NCBI GenBank assembly: GCA_038182865.1
Contig: CP116226.1
Location: 1,178,001 to 1,242,000, forward strand
Direction: 5' to 3'
Length of the DNA stretch: 64,000 nucleotides
Source of the DNA: Microbacterium enclense
GTDB lineage: Bacteria; Actinomycetota; Actinomycetes; Actinomycetales; Microbacteriaceae
Program-made: the position numbers and the translations under genes
The notes under the pieces: generated by a model
The model's database searches: none
What the model was told of the DNA's origin: nothing
Seen by the model: the letters and a program-made list of their open reading frames with translations, nothing else
Shown: in pieces, positions 43,720 through 52,228 of the stretch
Numbering within the stretch: position 1 is the stretch's first letter
Layout: the number at the start of each line of letters is the position of its first letter

Positions 43720-43734
43720 TACCCTGGCGGCATG
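43720..43734 (+). promoter_or_regulatory. Leaderless promoter and ATG start
   Basis: TACCCT (43720-43725), six bases, then the ATG of the ATP-grasp gene at 43732. No Shine-Dalgarno sequence. Confidence 0.6.
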
Positions 43735-44673
43735 TCGGGCAGTGTGTATGTGATCCATGACAATCCCTCGTGGTTGCCGCCGTTCCGGGCGGCCTTCGAG
43801 GCTGAGGGGGTCCCCCTTGAAGAGTGGCTGCTGACCGAGGGCGAGATCGATCTCTCGACGGAGCCGCCGGAGGGCATCTTCTGGTCACGGCTGAGCGCGT
43901 CGGCGCACACACGGGATCGCGCGCACAGCAAGGACTACGGCCGTGCCGTGCTCCGCTGGCTCGCGTCGTGGGGTCGCACGGTGATCAACGGTGCTGACGT
44001 TCTCGAGCTCGAGGTGAGCAAGGTCGCGCAGCACGTGGCTCTGCAGCACGCGGGCATCGAGGTGGCACGCACCGTCGCGGTGCTCGGAACCGAGGGGATC
44101 GTCGAGCGCGCGGCCGACTTCGGTGCCCCCTTCATCAGCAAGCACAACCAGGGCGGTAAGGGCCTCGGTGTGAGGCGCTGGGACTCGGTCGAGGAGTTCG
44201 CGGCGTGGATCGAAAGTCCCGAGTTCGAGCCGTCGCCCGACGGCATCACGCTGCTCCAAGAACTGCTCGTCGCGAAGGCGCCGTTCATCACCCGCGCGGA
44301 GTTCGTCGCCGGCGCGCTCGTGTACGCCGTCCGCGTCGACACCAGCGCCGGCAGTTTCGAGCTGTGCCCGGCCGAGGCCTGCGCCGTCCCGGGCGCCGAC
44401 GGGGTCGAGCCCGAACCGATGTTCCGTCGCCGCGACGACGTCGATCCGGAGCTGATCGACCGGTACCTGGCGTTCCTGGCCGCGGAAGGGATCGGTGTCG
44501 CCGGTATCGAGTTCATCGAGACGCGCGACGGCCGCACGGTCACCTACGACGTGAACACCAACACGAACTACAACCCCGACGTCGAGGCGACCGCACCCCG
44601 CTCGGGACCGAGGGAGATCGCGCGCTGGCTCGGGTCGCTCCTTCCTCAGGAAGCGGTGCGCAGCCGTGGCTGA
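43732..44673 (+). CDS. ATP-grasp ligase, RimK-like
   Basis: A 313-residue protein with an ATP-grasp fold. An N-terminal pre-ATP-grasp domain contains GIFWSRLSASAHTRDRAHSKDYGRAVL. The nucleotide-binding lysine region is APFISKHNQGGKGLGVRRW. The metal-binding end is AGIEFIETRDGRTVTYDVNTNTNYNPD. RimK-type enzymes join an amino acid or peptide to a carboxylate; the substrate here is unknown. The downstream sulfhydrylase gene overlaps by 8 bases, so the two products probably serve one pathway. Confidence 0.85.
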   Translation: MSGSVYVIHDNPSWLPPFRAAFEAEGVPLEEWLLTEGEIDLSTEPPEGIFWSRLSASAHTRDRAHSKDYGRAVLRWLASWGRTVINGADVLELEVSKVAQHVALQHAGIEVARTVAVLGTEGIVERAADFGAPFISKHNQGGKGLGVRRWDSVEEFAAWIESPEFEPSPDGITLLQELLVAKAPFITRAEFVAGALVYAVRVDTSAGSFELCPAEACAVPGADGVEPEPMFRRRDDVDPELIDRYLAFLAAEGIGVAGIEFIETRDGRTVTYDVNTNTNYNPDVEATAPRSGPREIARWLGSLLPQEAVRSRG

Positions 44674-45979
44674 GGTGGCGGCTCCCCACTCCGAGTGGGA
44701 CGGCTTCGGTTTCCAGACGCGGCAGGTGCACGCGGGGGAGGTCGAAGACCTCACGCACGGCTCGCGCATCACGCCGGTGCATCTGTCGGCCGCGTACCGC
44801 TTCGCGTCGTTCCGTGAGGCGAAGGATCGGTTCGCCGGTGCCGACCTAGGCCATCTCTACTCGCGCAATCTGAATCCCACGAACCAAGTGGCAGAGCGAC
44901 GTCTGGCCTCCCTCGAAGGAGGCTCGGGGGCGATCGTCGTCGGATCGGGTCAGGCAGCCATCACCATCGCGCTGCTGGCCTTGGCGGGCACCGGCGAGCA
45001 CATCGTGTCGACCGCGAGCATCTACAGCGGAACGCGTGTGCTCTTCGACCGCACCTTCGCTCGCCTGGGCGTCACGGTCGAGTACGTGTGGAACCCCGAC
45101 GATGAGGCGGAGTGGGACGCCCTCATCCGCCCCGAGACGAAGGCGATCTTCACAGAGACGCTGCCCAACCCGAAGAACGACGTCGTCGACATCGATGCCG
45201 TCTCCCGGGTGGCGCGGCGTCACGGACTGCCGCTCGTCGTGGACAACACCATCGCCACGCCGTTCCTCATCCGCCCGATCGAGCACGGTGCCGACATCGT
45301 GGTGCACTCCGCGACCAAGTTCCTCTCCGGTCACGGCGCGAACCTCGCCGGGGCCGTCGTCGACGGGGGAACGTTCGACTGGGTGGCATCCGCCCGTCCG
45401 TACCCCGCCCTCACCGAGACGCCGATCGCCGAGAGCGCGTCATTCATCGACGCGTTCGGACCGCGCGCCTTCGAGTTCTCACTGCGGTTCGGTATCGCGA
45501 ACGACACCGGACCCGCACTCTCTCCCCTGAACGGCTTCCTGCTGCAGCAGGGGATGGAAACGCTGTCGGTGCGCATGCGCCAGCACCTCGCCACCGCGCG
45601 CACGATCGCCTTCTGGCTCGACGACCACGACGCGGTCGAGAGCGTCGACTATGCGGGTCTGCCCTCGCACCCCCAGCACGCCCTCGCGGTCCGCGATTAC
45701 GGCGGACTGTCGGGTTCGGTGTTCTCGTTCACCGTGCGAGGCGGCAGCGCCGGCGCCGAGCTGTTCTTCGATGCCCTCCGCCTCTTCAGTCGCATGACGA
45801 ACATCGGCGACACGCGGTCGATGGCCCTTCACCCCGCGACGACGACCCACCTCGGTTTCTCGCAGGAGACCCGTGATCGCCTCGGCATCGGCGACGGCCT
45901 CATCCGTCTCTCGATCGGACTCGAGGATGCCGATGACCTCATCGCCGACCTCGACCAGGCGCTGCGCGCGGTGGTCTGA
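44666..45979 (+). CDS. O-acetylhomoserine sulfhydrylase-like PLP enzyme
   Basis: Cys/Met-metabolism PLP enzyme, 437 residues. The pyridoxal lysine is K218 in VVHSATKFLSGHG, with D193 in VVDNT for the ring nitrogen and Y65-R67 in LYSRNLNPT. Length and the TRQVHAGEVED start are closest to O-acetylhomoserine aminocarboxypropyltransferase (MetY), which makes homocysteine from sulfide; a gamma-lyase activity cannot be excluded. The GTG start lies 8 bases inside the ATP-grasp gene. Two sulfone/sulfonate-type monooxygenases follow downstream, which fits sulfur assimilation. Confidence 0.88.
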   Translation: MAEVAAPHSEWDGFGFQTRQVHAGEVEDLTHGSRITPVHLSAAYRFASFREAKDRFAGADLGHLYSRNLNPTNQVAERRLASLEGGSGAIVVGSGQAAITIALLALAGTGEHIVSTASIYSGTRVLFDRTFARLGVTVEYVWNPDDEAEWDALIRPETKAIFTETLPNPKNDVVDIDAVSRVARRHGLPLVVDNTIATPFLIRPIEHGADIVVHSATKFLSGHGANLAGAVVDGGTFDWVASARPYPALTETPIAESASFIDAFGPRAFEFSLRFGIANDTGPALSPLNGFLLQQGMETLSVRMRQHLATARTIAFWLDDHDAVESVDYAGLPSHPQHALAVRDYGGLSGSVFSFTVRGGSAGAELFFDALRLFSRMTNIGDTRSMALHPATTTHLGFSQETRDRLGIGDGLIRLSIGLEDADDLIADLDQALRAVV

Positions 45980-46006
45980 CGCTCGCGAGGGTGGGGGTAT
46001 CCCGGT

Positions 46007-46061
46007 GAGTGTCCAAAACACCCGGACTGTTTTTGAAACCGTCCGGGTGTTTTGGACACTC
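46007..46061. repeat. Intergenic palindrome, copy 1
   Basis: A perfect 21-base stem (46007-46027 with 46041-46061) and a 13-base loop, 28 bases after the sulfhydrylase gene. It can end transcription from either side. The same element, with matched changes in both arms, lies at 57085-57139. Confidence 0.85.
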
Positions 46062-46116
46062 GACGCTCGGACGGTGTCGCGCATCGCGTGACGCGGCGCG
46101 GCGCAGTGCCCACGGC

Positions 46117-46174
46117 TCACGCGCCGCGACTGCGGGTCACGCGGCGCGACCGCGAGTCACGCGTCGCGCTGCGC
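46117..46174. repeat. Three tandem 20-bp units reaching into the end of a gene
   Basis: Units beginning TCACGCG lie at 46117-46136, 46137-46156 and 46157-46174. The third includes the stop codon of the leftward monooxygenase gene (46157-46159). The units differ at a few positions. Confidence 0.65.
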
Positions 46175-47218
46175 CTCCAGGCGCCGCACGCGCGGGATCA
46201 CCTCGGCGGCGAAGCGCTGCAGCTCGGGCAGGTGGGGCGAGAACTGCAGGAGCAGCGTCGAGACGCCGACGTTCGCGAAGGCCACGATCCGCTCGGCCAC
46301 CTGATCGGGCGTACCGACGAGGTTGGGACGGAGGCCACGGTTCGACACCGAGTACTCCTTGAGGTCGACCTGGGTGTCGAGCTTCGACTTGCTCACGAAG
46401 TCCTGGTACGACCCGTAGGCCGCTCCCCCGCGCACGTCGGTGATCCGGTCGATCTCGGCCTGAGCCTCGTCCTCGGTGTCGCGCACGATGGCGTAGGCCG
46501 CCATGCCGAACGCCTCGAACGGCGTCGCGCCCGCCTCGGAACGGCGGCGTCGCATGTCTTCGACCTTCACGGAGAGCTCCTCGAGAGTGCCGCCGTGCGT
46601 CAGGTACGCATCCGCGAAGCGCGTTATCGCCGTCCGCCCGGCCTCACTCTCGCCGCCGGCGTACAGGCGCGGCAGCACCCGCGGCTTCGGCTCGGTGTAC
46701 GTGCCCTCGGTGCGGTAGTACTCGCCCTCGTACGCGAACGGCGTCTGCGTCCACAGGCCCCGCAGCACCTCGACCCACTCGATCGTGCGGGCGTAACGGT
46801 CGTCGTGCGCGCTGAAGAGCCCCTCGTACTGTCTGGCCTCCTCGGCCCACCACGCCGACACGACGTTCAGTGTGAAACGGCCCCCACTGATCTCGTCGAT
46901 CGTCGCAGCCTGCTTCGCGGTATGGAAGGGGTTGTGGAAGCCCGGGCGCACCGCGGTCATCAGCTCGAGCGACGACGTCACGGCCGCCAGTCCCGCCGTG
47001 ACCGCCCAGGCGTCCAGCGACGGCGCCTCGACGCCCTTGATGTCGTTGAGGTTCAGCTCCGGGATGAGCGTGAGATCGAACCCACCCTCCTCCGCCGCGT
47101 GCGCGATCTCGGCGATGTGCGCGAACGACACGGGCGTCTGTTCGTCATCGACGTTCCGCAGCCATCCACCGAAGATGGGGGTCCAGTAACCGAAGCGCAC
47201 GCGCTGGGGGGAGGTCAT
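46157..47218 (-). CDS. LLM-class flavin-dependent monooxygenase, SsuD/SfnG type
   Basis: A 353-residue luciferase-like TIM-barrel flavoenzyme. It opens VRFGYWTPIFGGWLRNVDDEQTP and shows TAVRPGFHNPFHTAKQAATIDEISGGRFTLNVVSAWW, the segment shared by SsuD, SfnG and pyrimidine monooxygenases. Such enzymes use FMNH2 and oxygen to cleave C-S bonds of sulfonates or sulfones. No reductase is encoded nearby. It is divergent from the SfnG homologue at 47342, so both are probably controlled from the 123-base spacer between them. Confidence 0.88.
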   Translation of the reverse strand: MTSPQRVRFGYWTPIFGGWLRNVDDEQTPVSFAHIAEIAHAAEEGGFDLTLIPELNLNDIKGVEAPSLDAWAVTAGLAAVTSSLELMTAVRPGFHNPFHTAKQAATIDEISGGRFTLNVVSAWWAEEARQYEGLFSAHDDRYARTIEWVEVLRGLWTQTPFAYEGEYYRTEGTYTEPKPRVLPRLYAGGESEAGRTAITRFADAYLTHGGTLEELSVKVEDMRRRRSEAGATPFEAFGMAAYAIVRDTEDEAQAEIDRITDVRGGAAYGSYQDFVSKSKLDTQVDLKEYSVSNRGLRPNLVGTPDQVAERIVAFANVGVSTLLLQFSPHLPELQRFAAEVIPRVRRLEAQRDA

Positions 47219-47341
47219 CGCTCCATCCTCACCCGGCGCGCGACGCTCGGCGTCACGGGGCGAAACGCTCCGTCATATGTCGTTGACGACCGCACGGGCC
47301 GGTGCGACCGTAGCCGGGTTCCGATCCGCGAGGAGGACCCC

Positions 47342-48475
47342 ATGACCGAGACCACTTCCACCCACGAGCCGCTGAAGTTCGCCTACTGGGTGCCCAATGT
47401 CAGCGGCGGGCTCGTCATCAGTTCGATCGAGCAGCGCACCGACTGGGGCTACGACTACAACGTCACGCTCGCACAGACGGCCGAGCGCGTCGGATTCGAG
47501 TACGCCCTGAGCCAGGTGCGGTACGCCTCGAGCTACGGCGCGGCGCAGCAGCACGAGTCCACCTCGATCAGCCTCGCGTTGCTGCTGGCCACCGAGAAGC
47601 TCAAGGTGATCTCGGCCATCCACCCCGGGATCTGGCATCCGGCAGTCCTGGCCAAGTTCATCAACACCGCCGACCAGTTCTCGCACGGTCGTGCGGCCGT
47701 CAACGTCGTGAGCGGGTGGTTCAAGGACGAATACACCGACCTCGGTCTCGAGTGGCTCGAGCACGACGAGCGATACGAGCGCGCGGCGGAGTTCATCCAG
47801 GTGCTGCGGGGGCTGTGGACCGAGGAGAACTTCTCGTTCCACGGGAAGTACTACGACATCACCGACTTCACGCTTCGGCCCTTCCCGTACGACGTTCCCG
47901 GACGCCCGCACCCCGAGATCTTCCAGGGGGGCAACTCGACCGCCGCCCGTTTCAACGGCGGAGCCTATTCGGACTGGTACTTCTCGAACGGCAAAGACTT
48001 CGACGGCTTCACCGAGCAGTACGACGACGTCACGCGGGTCGCGGCGGAGCACGGCCGTCGGACGCGCTTCGGCCTGAATGGTTTCGTCATCCAGCGCGAC
48101 AGCCGAGCCGAGGCCGAGGCGCAGCTGCGCGAGATCATCGCGCACGCCGACGATGGCGCGGTCGAGGGATTCCGCAAGAGCGTGCAGGAAGCCGGAGCCG
48201 CCACGAAGGACGGCAAGGGAATGTGGGCCGACTCCAGCCTCGACGACCTCGTGCAGTACAACGACGGTTTCCGCACGCAGCTCTTCGGCGACGCGCAGCA
48301 GATCGCCGAGCGCATCATCGAGTACAAGAAGCGCGGCGTCGACCTGTTCCTGCTCGGCTTCCTGCACTTCCAGGAAGAGCTCGAGCGGTTCGGGGAGACG
48401 GTCATCCCGATCGTGCGCGAACTCGAGGCCGATCTCGCGCGCACAGGTGACCCGATCGGCGTCTCCGCACGCTGA
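47342..48475 (+). CDS. sfnG: Dimethylsulfone monooxygenase SfnG-like
   Basis: A 377-residue LLM-class flavoenzyme. It begins with the SfnG-type LKFAYWVPNVSGGLVISSIEQRTDW and continues ALSQVRYASSYGAAQQHESTS, HPGIWHPAVLAKFINTADQF and NVVSGWFKDEYTDLGLEWLEHDERY. SfnG converts dimethylsulfone to methanesulfinate with FMNH2. GAGGAGG lies before the ATG at 47342; the upstream extension is non-coding. The substrate is inferred from homology. Confidence 0.9.
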   Translation: MTETTSTHEPLKFAYWVPNVSGGLVISSIEQRTDWGYDYNVTLAQTAERVGFEYALSQVRYASSYGAAQQHESTSISLALLLATEKLKVISAIHPGIWHPAVLAKFINTADQFSHGRAAVNVVSGWFKDEYTDLGLEWLEHDERYERAAEFIQVLRGLWTEENFSFHGKYYDITDFTLRPFPYDVPGRPHPEIFQGGNSTAARFNGGAYSDWYFSNGKDFDGFTEQYDDVTRVAAEHGRRTRFGLNGFVIQRDSRAEAEAQLREIIAHADDGAVEGFRKSVQEAGAATKDGKGMWADSSLDDLVQYNDGFRTQLFGDAQQIAERIIEYKKRGVDLFLLGFLHFQEELERFGETVIPIVRELEADLARTGDPIGVSAR

Positions 48476-48551
48476 CGCGGGGCCCCGACAAGCACCCGCT
48501 GACGCGGGGCCCCGACAAGCCCGCGCTGACGCGGGACTCGACAAGCCCCCG
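48471..48551. repeat. Three tandem 27-bp units after sfnG
   Basis: The unit starting GCTGACGCGGG occurs at 48471, 48498 and 48525; the third is shorter and changed. The first unit contains the sfnG stop codon. GC-rich arms could fold as small hairpins. Confidence 0.7.
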
Positions 48552-48553
48552 CC

Positions 48554-48568
48554 TAGGCTCGATGCATG
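48554..48568 (+). promoter_or_regulatory. Leaderless promoter and ATG start
   Basis: TAGGCT (48554-48559), six bases, then the ATG of the phosphotransferase gene (48566). There is no Shine-Dalgarno sequence. Confidence 0.6.
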
Positions 48569-49411
48569 CTCGAAACGCGGTTCGTCACCCCCGATCGCGC
48601 CCGGACCGCGGACCTCGTGGCGGCCGCGCTGCGGGATGCCGGAGAGCACGCGGCGCCGGCGTCGTGGCAGTGGATCGAGCATGGTTCGGCCAACCTCGTG
48701 GTGCTGGCCGGGTCCGCTGCCGTGCGGGTCGGGCGTACCGCCGCAGCCTCGGCGGAGTCCATCCGTGCGCAGCAGCTCGTCGACGACCTGCCCGTGTTCC
48801 CCTTCGCCGTCCCACGCTCCCTCGGCGAGCCCCACCGCGACGGTGACCTGGTCGCCATCGCGCAGCGCCGGGTCGATGGCATCCCGCACCCGAGTGGGCA
48901 CGGCGACCCCGATGCGCTCGGAACGCTGGTGGACGCGCTCGCCGAGGTTCCGGTCGGCCCCCGCGAGCCGCACCTCGCGACACCGCACGCGTTCATGGGC
49001 GGCGACCGCTGGCACGCGGTGATGCTCGAGCAGGCCATCCCCCTTCTCGACCGCGCCACGCGCGACCGTGCGAGAGAAGCGGCCGATGCCCTCGCGGCTC
49101 TCGAGCCGGTCAGGGCGGGCCTCGTCCACGGTGATCTCGCCGGCTCGAACGTCCTGTGGAATAACGGCGTGGTCAGCGGGGTCATCGACTGGGACCTCGC
49201 CAGCACCGGCGATCCAGCCGTCGACATCGCCGCGCTCGCCGTCTGGCACGGATGGGATGCGCTGGAGCGCGTCCGGCCGCGTGACGTGATCGCGCGTGCC
49301 CGGGTCATCGCGGCGACGCACCCCCTGCAGGTGCTGTGCTTCTCGATCGTGAACGAGCGCCCCGAGAGCGAACGCCGCCGCGCGGCGGAGTGGGCGAGCT
49401 CTCGCATGTGA
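48566..49411 (+). CDS. Aminoglycoside phosphotransferase family protein
   Basis: A 281-residue kinase-like protein. The catalytic loop is VHGDLAGSNVLW (HGD at 188-190) and the metal-binding motif is IDWD (207-210). This is the APH/choline-kinase fold. Substrates range from antibiotics to amino sugars and metabolites; no motif here shows a specific drug, so a resistance role should not be assumed. The gene has its own leaderless promoter and no operon partner. Confidence 0.85.
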   Translation: MLETRFVTPDRARTADLVAAALRDAGEHAAPASWQWIEHGSANLVVLAGSAAVRVGRTAAASAESIRAQQLVDDLPVFPFAVPRSLGEPHRDGDLVAIAQRRVDGIPHPSGHGDPDALGTLVDALAEVPVGPREPHLATPHAFMGGDRWHAVMLEQAIPLLDRATRDRAREAADALAALEPVRAGLVHGDLAGSNVLWNNGVVSGVIDWDLASTGDPAVDIAALAVWHGWDALERVRPRDVIARARVIAATHPLQVLCFSIVNERPESERRRAAEWASSRM

Positions 49412-49518
49412 CACGGAATGTGACGAGGTGTGTCGCCGGATGACGCCCCGAATGTGCGTCGATTCTCGGCCTGCGCTGGACTTGCTCACACCTCACCCAC
49501 AGCACACCGGGAGTCGAC

Positions 49519-51183
49519 ATGCCCCTGCCCCGCCCTCTTCGCCGCCTCGCGCTCGCCGCGACCGCGGCGGTCGCCACCGCGGCCCTGCTCGCCGGATGCT
49601 CGGGCGGAGGGACCGGATCGGGAGAGTCCGTCAACTCCGAGCCCGTGACCGGGGGCACGCTCACCTACCTCGAGCCGCAGACCTGGACGACGCTGTACCC
49701 GCCGGCCGCGGGCTTCTACCCCAACGGGGGCATCGTCAACAACATCACCGACCGTCTGCTCTACCAGGACCCCGAGACGCTCGAACTCCAGCCCTGGATC
49801 GCCACCGCTCTTCCCGAGGTGAACGAGGATGCCACGCAGTACACGTTCACGATCCGCGAGGGCGTGACGTATTCCGACGGCACCCCGCTGGACGCGGCGA
49901 ACGTCGTCGCCAACTTCGACCTCTTCGGCAAGGGCGACTCGTCGCGCAAGCTCACGCAGTCCGAGGTGATCAACAACTACGACCACGGCGAGGTCGTCGA
50001 CCCGACCACGGTCCGTTTCTTCTTCACCGCCCCCTCCCCCGGCTTCGCGCAGGCGGTGTCGACGATCAACTCGGGTCTCGTGTCGAACTCGACGCTCGCC
50101 AAGACCGCTGAGACGTTCGGCCCGGGCAACGCGACCACCGTCATCGGTTCGGGTCCGTTCGTCATCGGTGCCGAAGAGGTCGGCACGAAGGTGACGCTGA
50201 AGGCCCGTGACGACTACGCGTGGGCTCCCCCGTCGCGCGAGCACCAGGGGCGCCCCTACCTCGACGGGATCGATCTGATCGTCGCCGCCGAAGACAGCGT
50301 GCGCGTCGGCACCGTGGTGGCGGGGCAGGCGGATGCCGCGCGCCAGATCGAGGCTCCCGATGAGGCGCAGTTCGCGGCCCCCGGCCTCGCACTCGTCGCC
50401 GCTCCCACGAACGGTGTCAACAACGGCCTGAGCTTCCGGTTCCGCAACCCGCTGCTGAACGACATCCGCGTGCGCCAGGCGATCATTGCCGGCATCGACC
50501 GGCAGGACATCGTCGACACTCTCTTCACCGCGAACTACCCGCTCGCCACCGGTGCACTGGCCAAGACCGCGCTCGGCTACACCGACACCTCTTCGTTCTA
50601 CGCCTACGACCCCGATAAGGCCGCATCGCTCCTCGACGAGGCCGGGTGGGTGCCGGGCTCCGATGGCATCCGCGTGAAGGACGGTCAGCGTCTCGCGATC
50701 GCCTTCAACGAGGCACTCCCCCAGCCGCGCTCGGCCGAGGTGGTCACGATCATCCAGGAGCAGCTCGCCAAGCTCGGCATCGAGGTGTCGCTCGTGCCCG
50801 GCGACATGGCCGCGCAGACCGCCGCCTCGCTCGATGAGAACGTCGTGCAGGTGTACCACTCGATGGTCGGTCGCGCCGACTTCGACGTCCTCAAGTCGCA
50901 GTACTTCTCGAAGAACCGCAACACGCTGCTGAACCTGCACCCGGCCGACGGCTCGGTGGGTGACCCCGAGCTTGACACGCTGCTCGCGGCGATCGCGTCG
51001 ACCCCGACCGTCGAGGGGCGCACCGCCGCCTCCGCCGCCGCGCAGCAGTACCTCGCGGAGCAGGCGTACATCCTGCCGATCTTCGAGGAGCCGCAGGTGT
51101 TCGGTCTCCGTGGTGACGTGAAGGGCTTCCACACCGAGTCGGTGGGTCGCCCGAGCTTCGCCGAGGTGTGGCTCGACCGCTGA
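49519..51183 (+). CDS. ABC transporter substrate-binding lipoprotein, KPN_01854-like
   Basis: A 554-residue extracellular SBP_bac_5 (peptide/nickel) family protein. The signal peptide ends in lipobox LAGC (C27), followed by a Ser/Gly-rich linker and TGGTLTYLEPQTWTTLYPPAAGFY. Typical middle segments are EGVTYSDGTPLDAANVVANF and NPLLNDIRVRQAIIAGIDRQDIV. GGGAG lies before the ATG. It heads a six-gene run of two permeases, a double ATPase, a flavin monooxygenase and a peroxidase-like protein. The ligand is unknown. Confidence 0.9.
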   Translation: MPLPRPLRRLALAATAAVATAALLAGCSGGGTGSGESVNSEPVTGGTLTYLEPQTWTTLYPPAAGFYPNGGIVNNITDRLLYQDPETLELQPWIATALPEVNEDATQYTFTIREGVTYSDGTPLDAANVVANFDLFGKGDSSRKLTQSEVINNYDHGEVVDPTTVRFFFTAPSPGFAQAVSTINSGLVSNSTLAKTAETFGPGNATTVIGSGPFVIGAEEVGTKVTLKARDDYAWAPPSREHQGRPYLDGIDLIVAAEDSVRVGTVVAGQADAARQIEAPDEAQFAAPGLALVAAPTNGVNNGLSFRFRNPLLNDIRVRQAIIAGIDRQDIVDTLFTANYPLATGALAKTALGYTDTSSFYAYDPDKAASLLDEAGWVPGSDGIRVKDGQRLAIAFNEALPQPRSAEVVTIIQEQLAKLGIEVSLVPGDMAAQTAASLDENVVQVYHSMVGRADFDVLKSQYFSKNRNTLLNLHPADGSVGDPELDTLLAAIASTPTVEGRTAASAAAQQYLAEQAYILPIFEEPQVFGLRGDVKGFHTESVGRPSFAEVWLDR

Positions 51184-51192
51184 CAAGCGCCT

Positions 51193-51215
51193 GGGGCCGG
51201 CCTGGAGCCGGCCCC
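51193..51215 (+). repeat. Hairpin between substrate-binding protein and permease genes
   Basis: GGGGCCGGC (51193-51201) pairs with GCCGGCCCC (51207-51215) around CTGGA. Further GC-rich dyads follow up to 51290. Such hairpins often keep the substrate-binding-protein message more abundant than the rest of the operon; this is inference. Confidence 0.6.
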
Positions 51216-51298
51216 ATCCGCGACGGGTCGACCCGAGGTCGGCCCCTCCCGCGAAGGGCCGGTCGCAAGGCCGGCCCCACTCCCCGCGAAGGACCCCC

Positions 51299-52228
51299 AT
51301 GATCTACGTGCTGCGCCGCCTGGGACAGGCGGTTTTGGTGTTGTTGCTGGCGTACACCGTGGCGTACGTGCTGCTGGCGGCGCTGCCGGGCGACGCCGTC
51401 GTCGCCCGATTCGCCAGCCCCGAGCTCGGCCTGTCGCCCGACCAGCTCGCGGCCATCCGCGAGGCCTACGGTTTCGACCGGCCGCTGTGGCAGCGCTATC
51501 TGGAGTCGGTGTTCGCGTTCATCCGCGGCGACTTCGGGTACTCGGTCCAGTCGGGCGCCGCGGTCTCGACACTGCTCGCCACCGCCCTGCCCTCCTCCCT
51601 CGTCCTCGCGGCGTGGGGTCTCGGCGTCTCGATCCTGCTGGCGATCGGGATCGCCGTCGCCGCGACCTTCGGTCCCCGGTTCATCCGGCGCGGCTTCCAG
51701 TCGCTGCCGCCGCTGTTCGTCTCGATCCCCGTGTTCTTCGTGGGCATCGTGCTGATCCAGGTGTTCTCGTTCCGCTTGGGGCTCATCCCTGTGATCAACG
51801 CCAGCCCGGTACAGGCGCTCATCCTCCCGGTCGCGACCCTCGCGATCCCGCTGTCGGCCCCGCTGGCTCAGGTGCTCATCCGCAGCATCGACGAGGTGCG
51901 GGCGCAGCCCTTCATCGCCGTGGTCCGCGCACGCGGTGCGTCGACGTCGTGGCTGCTCTGGCGCAACGTCGCCCGCAACGCGGTGCTGCCCGCCCTGACG
52001 ATGGCGGGGCTCATCTTCGGCGAGCTCGTCGGCGGGGCGGTCGTGACCGAGAGCGTCTTCGGACGCGCCGGCGTCGGCCAGCTCACCGCCCAGGCGGTCG
52101 CCGCCCGTGACGCCCCCGTGCTGTTGGCGGTCGTCGTGTTCTCGGCGCTCGCCTTCGTCGTCATCAATCTTCTGGTCGACCTCGCCTACCCGGTACTCGA
52201 CCCGCGCCTGCGAGGAGCCCGCCGATGA
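51299..52228 (+). CDS. ABC transporter permease, DppB-like
   Basis: A 309-residue inner permease with about six transmembrane segments. It starts MIYVLRRLGQAVLVLLLAYTV and shows the N-terminal motif GLSPDQLAAIREAYGFDRPLWQRYLE and the EAA-type loop VRARGASTSWLLWRNVARNAVLP. The start follows the hairpin-rich gap. It overlaps the next permease in ATGA. Confidence 0.94.
   Translation: MIYVLRRLGQAVLVLLLAYTVAYVLLAALPGDAVVARFASPELGLSPDQLAAIREAYGFDRPLWQRYLESVFAFIRGDFGYSVQSGAAVSTLLATALPSSLVLAAWGLGVSILLAIGIAVAATFGPRFIRRGFQSLPPLFVSIPVFFVGIVLIQVFSFRLGLIPVINASPVQALILPVATLAIPLSAPLAQVLIRSIDEVRAQPFIAVVRARGASTSWLLWRNVARNAVLPALTMAGLIFGELVGGAVVTESVFGRAGVGQLTAQAVAARDAPVLLAVVVFSALAFVVINLLVDLAYPVLDPRLRGARR

Noticed and set aside
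41302..43758. Long in-frame N-terminal extension of the alpha/beta hydrolase
   Set aside because: It covers the small helical-protein gene in another frame and is Arg/Cys-rich; the TTGA overlap at 43191 gives a better start.
48566..49411. Calling the phosphotransferase an aminoglycoside-resistance gene
   Set aside because: Only the general kinase motifs are visible; this fold has many non-resistance members.
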